This document shows positions 42,890-55,159 of a stretch of DNA of 64,000 nt, piece by piece. This DNA is from Pisaster brevispinus. Lineage: Eukaryota; Echinodermata; Asteroidea; Forcipulatida; Asteriidae. A program made the translations under genes and the position numbers. The number at the start of each line of letters is the position of its first letter. Positions within the stretch are counted from its first letter, which is position 1. Location of the stretch: the NCBI GenBank assembly GCA_023634235.1, contig JAMKCF010000019.1, forward strand, positions 4,030,001 to 4,094,000, read 5' to 3'. The notes under the pieces were generated by a model. The model was not told the origin of the DNA. It made no database searches and saw only the letters and a list, made by a program, of their open reading frames with translations.

Positions 42890-44795
42890 TTATTAAAAAA
42901 ATTTACCCAGTCAGTTTCCCTTGTGGTTTATTACTTGATATTTTAAAGGAAGTTACAAATAATGTTGATGCCTACCTATTCTCCTTTCAGTACGAGAGAT
43001 GTATTGTCAGTCCTCATCGACAAGCTTGACTCAAAGAATTCTGACATCTCTATCTTTGACAGTCCAGTCAGAAGATGAACACTGAGGAGGTTTGGCAGGA
43101 GGGTACCTGTGTGTATAAAGTGAGGATGCTCATTGCCAGGGGCATTATAGGTCAGCATGCCATGGTTCTAGATATTAAATTTTACTAAAATTAATGTAAT
43201 CATTTTGGTCTGTCCAATCAATACAATAACTGTTGATGTGCATTCAGCAAGGGTTTATAATATTGTTTGAGTCCAGTTCCCTGTCAACTTTTCATGGCAG
43301 ATAAGTTTGCTCTACACTTTTTTATTTCAAAGCCCATTTCTGTAGTTCTAATTGGCTAGCGGCTGGTATGATTAAACAGGTTTTTTTTATGTCATACAAA
43401 ACTGGAAAATGCTATAATTGTTTTTTTTCTTCCCCCTTTTTCTTAAAGCGATTACAAATGAAAATGTTAATGTCCAAGGGCTGACCTTTGATCGTACAAT
43501 TTTTTGTTGTTCTGATCCATTAGGACATTATAAACAAATGTAAGAAAATAATTTTCCCTGTTTTGTAGCATGTTCTGCTGCTTCCAAGTCTGCAGAAAAC
43601 TAAGTTGATTTATTTCTTGTATTTCAGTACTTGTCCACACACCTAAAGTGAGAAGAAGATACCTTCAGAGAACCTCATAAATAATGAGGAACAGTCAAAG
43701 AATCAAACAGCATCAATTATTAGCTCAGCACAAGATGAACCAGATGGAACTTAATCAAACCAGTAGTCTGCAGTAAAGAGGAACTTGTTCTAATTGGTTC
43801 CGACATCCAGACTGCGCAGTTCAATCGTCCACTGAAATTTCCAATCAGAATGAACCAGATTCAACCATCTTCTGATTGGAGTTTAAGCCAGCAAAGCAGC
43901 TGAAACCAGTTCAATCCAGTCGGATGGACTAACACAAACTAATAAAAGAAAAGCTAGCAAGTCGTGCCTTATTCTATAAAGTCCTGTACTCAGAGTATCA
44001 GAGAAGAAAGTTTGTGCCTTTAAACAGACCCTTGCTGTCCCGATGCAGGCTGCACGTTGACAACTGGAGTAGAGGTCCAGGATGAGGCCTTAGCAGAACG
44101 CCCGGATGGGTTGCGTTTTTTGCCGCTTTAGGTCTACCAACCACCGCAGTCGACTTTGGGGCGGGGAAGTACGCTTTGAGTGATGCCTTCTCAAACCAAT
44201 AAGTGTGAGCACGCACACAGACAGCAAAACAACAACAAACTCAAACAAATTGCAAACGAAGCTCTAAATAACAGCAAATGAAGCAGAGAGAGGAATTTAA
44301 ATTGCAAACGAAACTCCAAATAACAGCAAACGAAGATTTTTCCAATGATATCCCAGAGCTCAGGTATGCAAACTATGTTCTGAAGAAGAAAAACACACAC
44401 ACAAAAACACAACATCGTACAATGAGTCAGTAGGCCCAAGTCTCATTTTGTGACAGAACTGCATTTATGGGAAACGGTTGCATTAATGTGTTGGCTCTTT
44501 TATTAAAAATACTTTGTTGAACCTAGGAACAGGTTAAAACAAGAAACTGAAAAAGTATGCTTTTCAGACATGATTACCTTAGGTTGCCCTCTTTGATTAT
44601 CAGTCATTGAGAAGCTATTCACACACCCTTAAAGTAAATAAAACAAAACTGATGTAATGGATGTTAATTTTTTGTATAATTACTTTTTATTTAAAGAAAC
44701 TCTTGTTCAAATAATAAAATGTAAATAAGAACATGAACAGAGAAGAGACTCAAACTTGTTAATTATTCACATGGACTTTTGGATGTGTTGGAAGC
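42890..44795. other. Unassigned, with one acceptor-led exon-like stretch
   Basis: TATTTCTTGTATTTCAG ends near 43,627 and is followed by purine-rich sequence with repeated GAACCAGAT words (43,736, 43,852). At 44,250-44,345 two units of ATTGCAAACGAAGCTC with AAATAACAGCAAA repeat at about 57 bp. No ORF with domain support. Confidence 0.4.
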
Positions 44796-44820
44796 ATGTA
44801 GAGAAGTGTTTTTCAAACAT

Positions 44821-44921
44821 GCCAAGTAAAACAAAAGAGTTTAGAAAATGCAATTCATTTTATATTATTACCATGGAAATAAAATGAATTTCATTTCCTA
44901 AACTGTTTTGTTTTACTTGGC
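44821..44921. repeat. Long hairpin: 43-nt inverted arms, 15-nt loop
   Basis: The left arm (44,821-44,863, starting GCCAAGTAAAACAAAAGAGT) and the right arm (44,879-44,921, ending TTTTGTTTTACTTGGC) pair at about 40 of 43 positions, with single mismatches. The loop is short. It could be a tiny foldback MITE or a microRNA-precursor-like hairpin. Confidence 0.85.
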
Positions 44922-44997
44922 ACGTTAAAAAAAAACCTCCTTTTGATGTTTGAGATCTTGTTTTTCCACAAAAAAACGTCCCAAGCTATTACAGCCC

Positions 44998-45125
44998 AGG
45001 GCCCAATTTCATAGAACTGCTTTTAAAAACACAAAACGTAACCAATAAGCCCCAAATAGTTAAGCTTAGCATAATAAGGTTACCACCAAAAATACCACTT
45101 ACCATGTATAGCTTGAGACTGGTTT
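44998..45125. repeat. Palindromic MITE fragment, GGGCCCAATTTCATAGAACTGC
   Basis: The start matches the family at 25,574, 51,991 and 53,033. The interior (TTAAGCTTAGCATAATAAGG, TTACCACCAAAAATACCAC) matches its reversed arm. Confidence 0.55.
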
Positions 45126-45129
45126 CCAA

Positions 45130-47175
45130 ACTTATTAATATTTATGCTTAGCATGAAATTAGAAACTCTACAAAAAATGAACAATGGAGGGGTGAGATCG
45201 ATAGGGGGCGCTGTTGCACAATCAAGTAGTATAATCCTGAAAACCATTACCAAAAGAAAAACATACAACAAACATTTCTTTTGCAAGTTGGCAAAGGTAC
45301 GAGCGGCCTTCACTCTAAACTCACAACAATTATGGCGTAAGTTAATTGAATTTAGTAAAGCAAATTACCCATACCACTGATAAATCACAAAAATACACAT
45401 CCCTCAAAATTTGAATAATTTAAGTAAGTGTTGTTTGGGTTTAGAAAGAAATACCTACGATTTGATGCAAGGCGTCAGAATACAGATAGATAGAAAGATC
45501 GTTCTTTCCACCCCTTGCTTATGACTAGTTTTCAGCATACACAAAGTCTGCAAACCTTTTCAACATTTTCCCCCTAAGATGTATGGATAGTTTTTGAGAA
45601 AAATGTTTCGTGTTAAGAATGATGGGGGGGGGGGGGGCAGATTTGCTACATTCTATAATGGGGGTGTTCATGGAGGAATGGCAATTCTCATAGCTGTTTC
45701 CTCCTCACAAATATCTGTCCTAAAATAATAAAACGTCAAAATGTTTTTAAAAACATAATTTTTATATCAATACTTAAACCGTACACCCATATTAATGGCA
45801 AACATTATTTTTCGATCATCCCCTCCTCTTTCGTGATAAAAGTTGTTCCCATAAAAAATATTGTGCCTTTGCTTTCTCATGACCCCTATGGTATCCATTG
45901 GAAAGTGGATATGCAAATTATTCACGGTGGCTTTTGCTCCTTTTACATGCAAATCTTTCGGTAGGGCGTTGGCCTACTCATGAAGACAAAATGGCTGAAC
46001 ACGAATGACTCCATGTTGTCTCTTCGGCTTTTCCGTATTTATAGCCAATTCCGTTGACGAAACCACTGCAAAGTGAGTGAGGTGAGTTGAATATTAGTTA
46101 TAGAATCCCTTGAAAGAGTCCCCAAGGTGAATATGAGATTTCAAAACGGCCAAAATGAAGCAAACATTGGGCTTAACTGTTCGGTGTGGCGGTAAACTTC
46201 GAAACGCACGTGTGCTGACAATGCCTGAAGCCCGTAGCCAGCTCCTACAGTTTTTTAAAAACTAAAAAGGAATTCAGAAATGTTAATGACGAAAAGACTG
46301 AAAATATTGGTATAATGTTTTCATATTTTTGAGACACACTGAAATAACAACTGAATAACGGCTTGTACGGGTGTGTATTGAATGGTCCAAGGAAAACTTG
46401 CCCACCTCCACATATTGGTTGGCAGCAGTTGGTAAAAGTTGGAGGTCGGAGCTAGCTGGAGCTACCCTTATTTTGCTATCAGTGTCATTCTCCACTCTAG
46501 TTTTACCTACACCTAGTTTTATCTCCCCTAACTTGGACAAAATTATGTCTTTACCTTTCCAGACAGGTTGTTGAGGAACAGGCAATTTTGAATTTTTTTT
46601 TTATAACAGTATCCAAAAAATCATGAAAATATTAGCCATTTTCAGGTCTATGGTGGTATTGACGATGCTACTCTCTAAACACCATAGTAAGGCCATGGGA
46701 ATGAATTGGTGTCCGATTTGCACCCACCGCTGGCACAACTATGAACAACCAGCAAATGGTAAAAGTTGCAGGACTAAACCTTTTTGAAAGTCTTACTCTG
46801 ATGCGCTTGCCTGCGACCATCCATGCACATCTTTAATTGTCGGCAATAGTCTAAATACTCACTCTTTTTGAATCAAGATAAAGTGGGACACCACAAATCT
46901 TGGCAAATTTAAAGTATTATATTATTGAATCCCAGGAATCAGTCTTTGTAAAAATGGCAAACCAACTGCTGCAAGTTTGCTTCATCTCTGAAATAAAACA
47001 AGCAGAAAACCTTTTCCCGGAATTAGAGTTTATAATTATTTTACCTTCACTCTGAAAGGAAAGTACCAGAGTATCCTTTGCATTCTTATTTTGGCAACAT
47101 TCATTTGTTGGTATTCAAATAATAGTTGACTATACATTTGCAATACTTTATACAGTGAGTGAAAGGAGTAAGACA
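45130..47175. other. Unassigned sequence
   Basis: There is a G run at 45,625-45,637. Short frames (45,144; 46,283; 46,371) lack domain or splice support. No gene is called. Confidence 0.5.
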
Positions 47176-47182
47176 TACAGCC

Positions 47183-47525
47183 CAGGGCTCGAATTTGGGG
47201 AAAAAATCCACAAGACTGCAGGGCTTGTAGCTCAAAACTTTTAGTGGACCAGAAAATTTGTTACAAGACCGGAATCAAAATGAGAATAACACTCTACACA
47301 GTTTCACATTTGAGCTGTTTTTGTACCAAGCACTAGAGAAGATTTATCAAGTTTTTCTTGTGGCTAATACTTCAATACTCAATTGATCAGTTTAATTTTA
47401 AAATATGGTGACGTGTTATTATTCAAAAACACAAGACCGCCGGACTTGTACAGTCATAATTTTACTGGCCCGACATTAAAATCACTGGCCTCAGGCCTGC
47501 GGTCCAGTGTCAAATTCGAGCCCTG
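47183..47525. mobile_element. MITE with CAGGGCTCGAATTTG ends
   Basis: CAGGGCTCGAATTTG at 47,183-47,197 is mirrored by CAAATTCGAGCCCTG at 47,511-47,525. CAGCC lies directly outside both ends (47,178-47,182 and 47,526-47,530), a 5-bp target duplication as far as it can be read. There is no transposase. The TIR style is hAT-like, but the short duplication leaves the class open. Confidence 0.8.
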
Positions 47526-47899
47526 CAGCCACAGGTTTGCTTCATACTCTGTAAATAGAACTTATAACATTGTAACTCTTGAGTAAAGTTTGGTACTCAT
47601 GTTTATGTTAAATATTTGATCCTCAATTTAAAACAAAGTAGCAGACCTATATTTCCTCTCAGCCTAATTTTGATAACATGCAATGAAACCCAACCCTCCC
47701 AATTCTTTCTAATATCCTCGTTGCAGTAAGTAAGGATGAGGGTTGTAGGCCCAAAAAAACACCAAATGCTTAAATGGGTGAGGCATTCCAATCTAATCCA
47801 AGTCCAAGCTATTTGGTTCACAGTGACATAGGTAGTGGAGGATTGAGATCAAGAGCAGACAAAGAGTTTTAAAGATGAACTTAATAAACCCTTAATTGC

Positions 47900-48415
47900 G
47901 TTTACCCCCCCCCCCCCCCGACTATACGCAACTGCTTGAAAGGATCAATTGTTCATACCACACCACCTAAGGTTAACTACAAAACATTTTCTGTCCCTTT
48001 CCCAACAATTTTTACATCTAAGTGACCTCTTTACATGCCCACCTATTGTCTAGAATTGTTTGAGTCCTTTAGTTACCCAGTAATTAATTTTTCCCCCTAA
48101 TTAGCTAAAATCTAATTATCTAAGCAATGCCCCCCCCCCCCCCCCACTGTACCCCGACGAGTGAAAGGGCCAACATTTACTACGACACAATCCAATTATA
48201 TATATTTCAAAATATGTGCATTTCCCAACATTTTTTTACATCTAAGTGAGTTCTTCACACACCCAGCTAATGTCTAGAATTGTTTGAATCCTTTAGCTAC
48301 CTAGTAATTGTCATATTTATTTGATTATCTAAGCAATGTCCCCCAACGAGCCAATATCTACTACATTCCTGTAAAAAAATATATATACTCTGGGGTCTGC
48401 CCCCCCCCCTCCACT
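47900..48415 (+). repeat. Two ~230-bp direct repeats separated by poly-C tracts
   Basis: The words CCCAACAATTTTTACATCTA, AGTGACCTCTT, ATTGTCTAGAATTGTTTGAG, TAGTTACCCAGTAATT and ATTATCTAAGCAATGCCCCC recur about 230 bp apart. C runs lie at about 47,907, 48,131 and 48,400. Confidence 0.8.
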
Positions 48416-48419
48416 ATGT

Positions 48420-49190
48420 GTAATGGTCCATTCTAGGATATCACTGAATTTGACTCCCCCAGGTCATTACATTTTGGAGATATGGCTTAATTAATCATTG
48501 TGTGGTACCATCTATTGGCCCTTTCCCTCCTTTAAATCTGATTTTGGTTTCCCTCTGCCTTATAGAGCTATGTATCTGTAGTTTGAACAATTTACAGGAG
48601 CTAATCCATAATGTAAATGACACTTCTTAATCTTGTGAAGATGTGATTCCAATTCTCCCTCAAGAAAAAGAAAAACGGATGACATGGGATCACAAATGTA
48701 AGGAATAAGCGATGTTTGTAAGAGGGTGGTACAATCTGCTCGTACTTTGAAAACTCCCCTCGTTTAAATGGTTAGAGTGTGAGCTGTAATGCCGACACTT
48801 ACAAGAGCAATGTTAAAAAAAGAGCCATAAGAGCCCACCAAGTTGGGCTACCACAACACTGTGTCTGTAGCATACATCAGCTGAATTAGGCCATTAGAAG
48901 AAGTGTGGCTAGTAGCAAAAAAAATCTACATTGAATCTTATTCTTCATACAACAAAACTATTGATTTCGTTCTAAAAACAATGAACCCATTCTACCAACT
49001 TTCACAGGACCCTTTATGTCTACATAATACAATTTAAATCCAGACAGTTTATTTACATTTTGTAGGCACTACACGTATTAACTGTTTGGCTATTTCTTGT
49101 ACAGAGTCAATGAGCTTCAATGTGAATAATGCTTACCACAGAAAAGTGTTACCTGCACTGATTCCACATACTGCTCGTGTGTGTCCCTCC
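48420..49190. other. Unassigned sequence
   Basis: No gene, RNA or bounded element was identified. Confidence 0.5.
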
Positions 49191-49196
49191 CTGCAG

Positions 49197-49260
49197 TGAT
49201 GAGCATGCAAGCACAAAGACAAGGAACACCATGTCACAGCTACAGCCTCAAGTTGCTCGG
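49197..49260 (+). CDS. Candidate first coding exon
   Basis: GTCCCTCCCTGCAG ends at 49,196 and a very strong donor, CGG|GTAAGT, follows 49,260. An ATG at 49,231 opens MSQLQPQVAR and leaves the exon in phase 0. Tandem exons at 56,246 and 56,919 read open in phase 0, and the block at 58,217 reads open in the resulting phase, so a peptide of about 73 residues could be assembled. No family is recognised and the introns would be long. An RNA-seq junction is needed to decide; noncoding exons are equally possible. Confidence 0.35.
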
Positions 49261-50554
49261 GTAAGTCAATATGTATACATGTAATCTTCTTCAGTTAGCT
49301 GTTAGTTGATGCTTAGAAAGGCCCAGTGGTGAAAGAAAAGTCATATACCCCCAATTTAATGTCTGTGGTGTTCAGAAATCATTTGACCCCCCAAAGTAAA
49401 TAATTTAAACCCCAAAACTATGACCCGAACAAGTGAACAGGTTTTATTCTGTAATTTTTACTTTGATGTGTGTTTTGTCAAGTAGTGAATGGTTGTTTTG
49501 AAGGCAAGGTAAAAACTTGTATCATATTATCAAACAAGTGTTTTCTTGTTGAATTTTCATTATTCGTTTGATTGTCTACCAGACCTGAAAACTTGATTCC
49601 TTGTTCAGAGTTGTCAAATAAATTTGTCCTTGTCAAATAAATTTGTCGTAATGGTATGCCTCTTACAACGTTTATGGGTTTTAATTCTGTGTCAACTTGT
49701 GTTTTTTTGTGATGTATGTTTTGTCCATTAAATGGTTGTCTTGAAGGCAAAGTATTAGCAGATATTTTTTGTAAAACAAGTGTGTTCTTGTTGCAAGTTT
49801 CCATTTTAAATTTTTATTGTAAGTTTCACTATGGATATTTGTTGTGCGGAGTAAGGAAATAAATTGACCCTAATCTAACTATTACCCCAAAGAGTGAATT
49901 GGTTTTTATTCATTATAAAATGAAGGGGGGATTCTGCCATCCACCGAAAGCACCTTCGATTTTTTTTCTTCCTCTTTTATTTCTGGCTGATAAAGTATAA
50001 TTGCTTTAACTTGTGAACAATATCTCAGGAACTACAGTTTAAAAAAAACACAAACAATATATAAAATCAAACCTTTTTAGATCCAACCAGCAGTTAAATC
50101 AATTTTTTGTCTTTTGTTGACAATAGTAGCAATTTAGAACCACCCGTAAAAACACCTGTGAAATAAGCACAGTAGGCATTATTGTGTACATTGCACGTAT
50201 AACGCACAGTACATAACAAATGGTAAATTCCAAGCAGAGAGAAAAACAACTCGTTGCAAGCATTGGTGATAGTACTCCTAAACTTTGAATCTTTCATTCA
50301 TTTGGTTTACTGATATGTTTATCCATTGTCCTTTCTATAGTTTATCTAATGATGGCAGGATACATGCATATCAAGACACTACAAACAGTGGTGAATTTCT
50401 ATAGTGCACTGCCCGCTTGCAAAGAGAGTTTTAAAGGGACGGCACTATAAAAAATGACTGCTGTTTTTACAAATTTCATCAACATTGGACGGCATTGATG
50501 GGATCGTAGGAGCATGAACTCCCCCAGTTATTTTTGGGTATGGTTTGGATGCAG

Positions 50555-50605
50555 ATTGTGCCACAGCACCTTGTAAAACGCTACATGGGGCTAAGTAAAT
50601 ACATT
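50555..50605 (+). repeat. Retroposon tail fragment
   Basis: TTGTGCCACAGCACCTTGTA matches the start of the SINE/LINE tail at 24,805. Confidence 0.5.
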
Positions 50606-51254
50606 GGTTTTATGTTTCAAATAATTAGCACTTTGAAATGTCCTCGGATGTGATAAAGTGCTAAAAAGAGTGTGTATTATGCACTCACACGACCCCAATC
50701 TGATCCTTCCATCCGGTCCAAACCAAATATTAAAAAAACAGAATAAAGTGTGCATTTTATTGCTGCTTAAATTGAGCAAGAATTTTTCACACGGTGTCTC
50801 TGTATGAAATAGTCCATGAAGTCTCCGCTTTCTGAAAAAAAGCTTGACGTTTTCAATATTATTTAGAGCTCCCTAAAATGAGAGTTTCTGTTTCCATATT
50901 TGACATGTTCATGTCAGGACAATTGACGCACATACTGGGACACTGTGAACATTTAATTAATTAGTCAAAAAAACTACACTACGTCACCATGAAACCATAC
51001 ATTTCTTAATTGTTTATGTTGTTATACAGAAAACCCTGTGTTTGTTTAGCAGCAAACACATTTCTAGTTGTTATGCATTCTGATGAATTTTTGCCTAACT
51101 GGGAATGCTTGTCTTGCAGGCAAAATAAAACTTCATAATTTGTCATAAAGTGTTTTCTTGTTGCGTTTTTGTTATTGTTTTTTGTTATTGTTCACAAAAC
51201 TTAGAAGATGTACAATCCATTTGCAGATCAGGAAGTAAATTTGACACCCCTCCC

Positions 51255-51365
51255 CCCCTAAAAAAAGAAATAAAATAAATAATAAATATATGAGGGAAAT
51301 TAAATAAAAAATAAATAATAATAATAATAATGATGACTATAATATTAATAATAAGTAACTAAATA
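51255..51365. repeat. AAT-rich microsatellite
   Basis: Imperfect (AAT)n and (AAAT)n runs follow a CCCTCCCCCCC stretch. Confidence 0.85.
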
Positions 51366-51990
51366 AGAAATACGACCTGAAGAAGTCATTTGGTTTTAGT
51401 TCCAAATCCTTCCAAATCTTATTCACAAGATTGTCTGAGTTTGTATGATGTATGATTCTAGGTCCAAATAACAATTGTTTGTCATTGAAAAGTCCAAACA
51501 TTTCATTGTTGAGCATGGAGTGGAATATTTTGAAGATGTTGGAGGGTCTAGAGACAAAGACTCCAGGGGTTTAGGGTTATAAGAAGATAAATTTGATTTC
51601 CAAAACTATGACCTCAATAAGTGAAGTGGTTTTATTTGGTGTCCCCAAGAAGTGTACATTTTTTTATTCTGGACCTGGATGCTCACCATAACCAGCAGGA
51701 GACTACCTAGGATGGGACATACACCCAGTTAATGCTGAGAATCCTTGGTTGCGCCATAGACTGACCATAGGAGGAACACCCATCTCAACGATGGTCTATC
51801 AAGCATATCGGACAAGACTTGCAAGGCACTGGTTTTTTTTAGCATCCTGAAAAGGTAGCCTCCTCCATCATCTTGTGGGAACCAACCCAAGGAGAGACAT
51901 CCAATGGCAAGAGAAGGAGAGACACAGGAGTCCCCACAACTGAAGACCTGCTTTTTGTAATGAGGACCGATCGGCTTGTACAGAGAGGAT

Positions 51991-52142
51991 CTGGGTCCAA
52001 TTTCATAGATCTGCTTAATGTTTTTTGCTCAGCAAAAATAAGCAGGATGCCAATTACAAATTGTACAAGTGGCATCTTATTTTGGCATGGTAACCACAAC
52101 TTTGTTGTGCTTAGCTACTTTTGCGTTTGAAATTTGGCCCAG
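51991..52142. repeat. Palindromic MITE, GGTCCAATTTCATAGATCTGC
   Basis: The start GGTCCAATTTCATAGATCTG and end TTTGAAATTTGGCCC are inverted to each other, with GCTTAAT..AGCAAAAATAAGCAGG inside. Same family as 53,033-53,205. Confidence 0.7.
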
Positions 52143-52364
52143 ATGGATGGGCCCATGCTATAGAGGACCTACGACAGCCAGGGGGGGGGGGGGACCTATT
52201 GTACTGTTCTGTGTTCAATTAAACAAATGAAGGCCTATTATTGTTTCTTCTGTCATACCGTGATTAATGATATGGCAAAAAGTTACAAGATACTATTTGT
52301 CAACCATTACTTACTTGTTTTATTACAAACTTAATCAAGCAATCACACTATTAAAGACAATGTA

Positions 52365-52883
52365 CAGTCGACTCTCGTTAATACGAAGATAAAAATCATA
52401 GCAAAGTGATGTCAAACTTGCCGTTCACATGACCATGATGTGACAGATTCGATTCTGCGTAGCGCCTATGCTGAACCTTGTTTCCGTTGGTAGTCGCCCA
52501 AGTGTTTAAGGAAAGTAGCATTTCAAGCGTAGGTTACCAGCAAAATGTTTCTGGTGTTCGGATTGGACAGAACTGTACGGCTGGTTTGATTTGATAAATA
52601 GTTTGGCAACAAGAAAGTAATTTCCGAACCTTGACTGAACGGTAAGCTTTTGTTACACAACAATATTTTTCAGATTTTGCTACAAAAGTATGAAAAACAA
52701 TACATTTTGTCATCATGGGGCCGCAAAAATACCTTGTATTATCTGTGTTCTCGTTAGCACCGTGCTCGTATTTTTTGTTTTTTAAGACATAGAAACACGC
52801 ATGGGACAGTTCGGGACCACTGTAAAACCTTGTATAAACCGGCATCTCGTATCTTCCGAGCTCGTATTAATGAGAGTCGACTG
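52365..52883. mobile_element. Tc1/mariner (pogo/Tigger-like) MITE with TA duplication
   Basis: CAGTCGACTCTCGTTAATAC at 52,365 is mirrored by GTATTAATGAGAGTCGACTG ending at 52,883, with TA on both outer sides (52,363-52,364 and 52,884-52,885). The 519-bp interior has no transposase. CAGT-type ends with TA duplication are characteristic of the pogo/Tigger branch. Confidence 0.88.
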
Positions 52884-53032
52884 TATATCTATTGCAAAGA
52901 TGTGACACAATTTAATTTGCTTGATGTTGTGACACCCCAAAATCCATGGGTTTTAATTCTGTTTCAATTTTTAGGACTATTTGTTGTGATGTATGTTTTG
53001 TTAAATGAGATGTCTGGGTTGAAATTAACCCC

Positions 53033-53205
53033 TGGGTCTAATTTCATAAAGCTGCTTAAGCAGAAACTTTACAATTTCCTGCTTAGCAAAAATTTTCAGG
53101 ACACCACTCACAAATGGTAAATGTGACATGGAATTTTGGCTGATTAGCTTAATTTTGTTGTGCTTATCTGATTTCTGTGCAGCTACTTGAAATTTGGTCC
53201 CGATG
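53033..53205. repeat. Palindromic MITE, GGGTCTAATTTCATAAAGCTGC
   Basis: The start and the end (GCTACTTGAAATTTGGTCCC) are inverted to each other, with TTCCTGCTTAGCAAAAATTTT inside. This is the best-preserved local copy of the family. Confidence 0.7.
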
Positions 53206-53468
53206 ATGTTTATACAAAATTACTTCTTGTTTCTGTTATTCATTTTGTTGTACAGTAAGACTCTAACAATGGTTTCTTGTGCTCAATGTTTGTCTGTTGA
53301 TTTGTTCCTGTACTGCACTGATTAATTTGGAAATAAATGTAACAATACATGAAATTGAATCATGGTGTTTGACTGTTATGTAACTTTGAGGGAGCTGCTA
53401 ACCGCATCTGAGAAAAAGGATATGGACATTCAAGAATGAGATGGTGTTGAATTGGTAGTGATCCAGCT

Positions 53469-53663
53469 ATGCTGAGTGAATGTAAGCCCCTGATAATGCT
53501 GAGAGTGATGCAAGGGATGGAGTTGCATGCAGTCACTCTTCAGAAAGGAAAACAGCCACAAATCCTTAATCGTCTGATTGTAGACCAGAACAGATGCCTG
53601 GATCAATTGCTTCGCCCAGATGAGCTACCAGCAAGTGATGTGAAGTTCAAGCCAAAGACTTGA
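53469..53663 (+). CDS. Possible small ORF or gene remnant, unknown
   Basis: The 64-residue frame contains MLRVMQGMELHAVTLQKGKQ and LIVDQNRCLDQLLRPDELPA, ending SDVKFKPKT. Its Q/K/L/D-rich composition looks protein-like. Just upstream a different frame reads ELLTASEKKDMDIQE then stops, so the stretch could be a frame-broken remnant of a longer protein. I recognise no domain and no splice junctions. Confidence is low. Confidence 0.3.
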   Translation: MLSECKPLIMLRVMQGMELHAVTLQKGKQPQILNRLIVDQNRCLDQLLRPDELPASDVKFKPKT

Positions 53664-53814
53664 TGGTCCAGGACGGATTGAGACAATGCTGAAGACAACT
53701 TGATGAGATTTAAAAACCCAAACCTTTCTAAGTCCTTCACATTCAGCAGGAAAGTTTTGATGTTTTTGGAGCATTGAAGCAGTAGTCATCCTTCACAACT
53801 CATATCAGTTAACT

Positions 53815-54188
53815 GTAGAGGCTTGGGTAGGGGTTCAAATCCTGATAAGGACACTTGTGTCCTTGCGCAAGTTACGTATTGCTTCTTTTCACCCAGGGTA
53901 ACATGTGAGGGCCGAGACGGTTTTCGTAATTGACTTACCTTGGTGTGCTAAATGTTTGGCAGCACTGGCGCAATACTCCCCAAGGAGCTGTGATGGTTTT
54001 TAAAAGGAATAAAATAATTTGCCCAGTGATCAGGAGTAGGAGTGTGTTTGTGAAGCGCAATGATTATTTCTAGAACTGCGCTATATAGAACCATTAGTCT
54101 TAGCTCCAGATACCTTGTACGTAGGAAAAACAAGTAATGAGCTCGGGTGTGATGATTATATATAAGAGCTTTGTATTATTATTATTAG
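53815..54188 (+). mobile_element. tRNA-derived SINE with (ATT)n tail
   Basis: The B box GGGTTCAAATCC sits at about 53,830. The body contains GTGTCCTTGCGCAAGTTACG and a GAAGCGCAATGATTATTTCT / TGCGCTATATAGAACCATTA tail. It ends in TTTGTATTATTATTATT. Confidence 0.65.
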
Positions 54189-54189
54189 G

Positions 54190-55040
54190 GTTTGTAGATT
54201 GTCTACATGGTACACATGTAGGTCTAGGGTAGCTGTAGGTGAATTGCTCTTTATAAAGAGTTCATGTACAAAAAAGATTGATCAGTATGAAATGATAGTT
54301 TAACAAAACCATTTCCTAAATCCTAGAGTGTAGCTCTTACAGAGTTGGATTATTAGGCTTTTCATGTTTAAGGGACTAGAAGTCCTGACATATTTTGTAT
54401 GTTTCTGCTTACTCATCAGTGAGGAGTTGAGTATTGGTGTAGACTTGAGTATTCGGCAGGGTATATGTCCAAAGATCTTATATTTTGTTTGATTTTATGC
54501 TTAGTTTTTTTTACCAACACTGATGCATCTGATAAGCAATGTATACTCGATCTTGTACATTTCATCATCAGTTTCACAAAGAGACACTTTAACCCCTGCA
54601 GCCATAATTTCATGGTTGGAGAAAGCAGCGTTTGAAAAGTTAAACTATTTTTGAAAAAGTACAGTGAACAGGAGCCATAATCGAATGATGCAGTTAAGCA
54701 AAGCCATGCAATGATCTATGCTAATCACTAGACCAAAAAGATTGTCCAGTCCTACTTCGTGTGTGATTTTAACCAATTATGATGAGGATGAAACCTTATT
54801 TATTTTCAGTAATCACATTTAAAAGACCTTGCTCTATTAGTTACTTTGTAGGCTGTCATCACTGGGTGCAGTCATATGGTGCGGTGAATGCAACACTGGA
54901 GCTGTCATCAAGCAAAAGATGTGCCCCTCCCCGATCCTACCATCACACGACAGAGAAGTGTTACGAAGGTTTGAATTAATGCATTCTTTCAATAACCAAA
55001 AGAGTACAGGGTTGTTCTTTGCTGGGGTAGAAATTGTTCC
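54190..55040. other. Unassigned sequence
   Basis: Short frames at 54,779 and minus 54,837 lack domain support. No gene is called. Confidence 0.45.
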
Positions 55041-55159
55041 CTCCTGCAGAAGACTGGCTTCAGACATGCAGATACAAGAGTGGTGACCCACCAAACGGTT
55101 TAGCGCGTCTTATCAACTCCTGCTTTATCATCATGCCTGTAGTCATTTTTCTTTTTCAG

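Larger units (their letters stand above)
49370..51640 (+). repeat. Diverged dispersed repeat: ACCCCAAAACTATGACC / AAGTGAANNGGTTTTATT units
   Basis: Units occur near 49,385-49,450, 49,870-49,915, 51,365-51,405 and 51,595-51,640, with a possible relative at 52,930. A second word, TGGTTGTNTTGAAGGCAA followed by AAGTGTTTTCTTGTTG, appears near 49,490, 49,730 and 51,108. The minus frame at 49,478-49,804 is a repeat by-product. Confidence 0.6.

Noticed and set aside
45144..45380. 78-codon ORF around 45.1-45.4 kb
   Set aside because: No domain, no splice signals and an overlapping frame of equal length on the other strand.
49478..49804. 108-codon minus-strand ORF
   Set aside because: It spans diverged repeat units that recur at 51.1 kb without an open frame there.
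52534..52845. 103-codon minus-strand ORF as transposase
   Set aside because: It lies inside the 519-bp TA-flanked MITE and shows no DDE or helix-turn-helix pattern.
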